Shown: piece by piece, positions 62,694 through 64,000 of the stretch
Layout: the number at the start of each line of letters is the position of its first letter
How positions within the stretch are numbered: the first letter of the stretch is position 1
Assembly (NCBI RefSeq): GCF_019393635.1
Contig: NC_057864.1
Span: 481,856,117 to 481,920,116 of the forward strand
DNA from: Dromiciops gliroides
Taxonomy: Eukaryota; Chordata; Mammalia; Microbiotheria; Microbiotheriidae
Direction: 5' to 3'
Length of the DNA stretch: 64,000 nucleotides
Notes under the pieces: model-generated
The model's input: only the letters and a program-made list of their open reading frames with translations
What the model was told of the DNA's origin: nothing
Databases searched by the model: none
Translations under genes and position numbers: made by a program

Positions 62694-64000
62694 GTAAGCA
62701 GTTAACCTTTTGGGCTTTGCTGCCCCAGACAAGCTCAGGGTCATGTGTGTCAGGAGCCAACACTGCCTGCCACGGCTCAACTGTGTTTACATAATGAGTG
62801 CAAAGGAAGCATCAAGTTGGTTTCTGAAGCTGTGTTTGGACCCTGTACCAGGGGGAGGTCATATTGACACTATATCTGTTCATCTCTCTGTGACAAGAGA
62901 ACTCTCTGTTCTCTGAAGAAGGGCTCGCACTCGCGTCCTTCACGGGCCAGATCTCCCTGCCCTCAGCGCAGCCCCTTCCCATTAGTCAGTGGTGTTCCTG
63001 GGAGCTTGAAAACACTCCACGTGGTAGTGCAGTCTGGAGGGATAAACTTCTCCAGACCTAGGTAGGACGATCCTTGGACAGTGGACAACTCCTTGAGGGC
63101 TGGCACTGTTTTCGTTCTTGTCTTCTGGTCACCATCACCTGTCACTGGCATAGGCATATAGTAGGTTCCTAATTTCTGTTAAGTTGAATTCCCTTGGATC
63201 ATTGCTGTAACCCGAGACCTTCTGGCTTGGGGTCGGACCTCTGTGGATTTGTCTTCCACTGTGCTATGGCTTCACAAGCCATCACTGGGCACCAGAGGAG
63301 GACTTCAGACATTACATTAGCAGAAGGGGAAGAGTACGTCACCAATGAGAGCTGGAATTATGTTACTGTGATGGTTTTATGGAGACAAAGGAAGGGCCCG
63401 GGGATCGCTTTTGGATTCTCATCCTGCCTTAGCTTTATCTGAGAGCAGGCAGGGCTAAGGATGACCAAAACTGAGTGCATTCATCATTGCCTGGATAAGT
63501 AGCTGTCACCCTGAAGGAGACCACGTGGTGAAGAGCAGACCACTTAGAAAGGTTCCCTGGAGATCATGAGATAAAGGGACAGAGAGAGAACAGAATGTCT
63601 TGTCACTCCTATAGGAAGGTTGTGCTGGCCACCTACTGTCAATTAGTCATGTGCTTTAATCCTCACAGAATCTGAAATTTCACCAGGGCGGGCTCTCCCT
63701 CTAAAGAGTTCCTCCACACCAATCTTTGCAGGTTGCCTTCATGAGTTGCTATGACCCAAATATAAACGATGTGACCCAGGACTTGACACCTTGACTGTGG
63801 CCCAAAAGCCCTTGGACTGCAGAGACAGCCGTAGGCCTTTCTAGTGAAGACGTTCTAGCTTGGGATAAGAGCTTGGGTATCACCGATATTGTCTGTCAGA
63901 TTGAGGGTCACCCCCTGCACTAGGCTGAGGCATTGTGTGTGGAGGGGCTGGATTCTTGAGAGGAGAGCAGCTGCTACATGGGAGTGGAACTTGGTTTCTT
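62694..64000 (+). other. ETV5: ETV5 intron 9, 5' part
   Basis: Begins GTAAGC. An L2-like 3'-end fragment is at about 63060-63190 (ccttgagggctggcactgtt, catataggtaggttcc-type end). No next exon (FSYEKDPRLYF-type sequence) was found before the window ends. Confidence 0.75.

Noticed and set aside
1..64000. Endogenous retrovirus or bacterial-type operon content
   Set aside because: No LTR pair, primer-binding site, gag/pol signature or prokaryotic gene organisation was recognised; the window is an ordinary marsupial gene locus.

Overview
This window is vertebrate genomic DNA, almost certainly from a marsupial and probably an Australian one. It is filled with a tRNA-headed SINE that starts GGGGCAGCTAGGTGG and ends in CACTTAACCCC-ATTGCC plus poly(A). 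I associate this type with WSINE1-like CORE-SINEs of Australasian marsupials. Many copies have long, near-perfect target-site duplications. There are also tRNA-RTE SINEs, a BovB/RTE LINE, CR1/L3 and L2 LINEs and an L1 piece. The species cannot be fixed from the sequence; a dasyurid-like animal is a guess.

The only gene I can support is ETV5 (ERM), an ETS transcription factor of the PEA3 subfamily, on the + strand. A CpG-island promoter lies at about 9690-10350, with two D-box motifs and four CCAAT boxes. It is followed by a non-coding exon 1 (donor after 10207) and coding exons at 13347-13492 (start codon 13448), 13619-13706, 13818-13865, 13962-14012, 40309-40438, 41317-41640, 59918-60162 and 62634-62693. 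Every junction keeps the reading frame. All splice sites are GT-AG except the intron after 13865, which is GC-AG. The eight coding exons give 330 codons plus one base. They cover the acidic activation domain and the Pro/Gln-rich middle of the protein. The DNA-binding ETS domain is encoded beyond the right edge.

Layout: 1-9600 is intergenic (microsatellites, SINEs, no gene seen). 9600-10350 is the promoter and exon 1. 10208-13346 is intron 1, with complementary (TG)n and (CA)n tracts. 13347-14012 is a tight cluster of four exons separated by introns of 126, 111 and 96 bp. 14013-40308 is a 26.3 kb intron. 40309-41640 holds exons 6 and 7. 41641-59917 is an 18.3 kb intron with BovB, L2, L1 and SINEs. 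Exon 8, a 2.5 kb intron, exon 9 and the start of the next intron complete the window.

I found no previously undescribed system. The points most worth checking are at the 5' end of ETV5: a stop-free 126-bp intron whose length is a multiple of three, an out-of-frame upstream ORF overlapping the start codon, a GC-AG intron beside symmetric exons that encode the activation domain, and the paired D-box promoter motifs.
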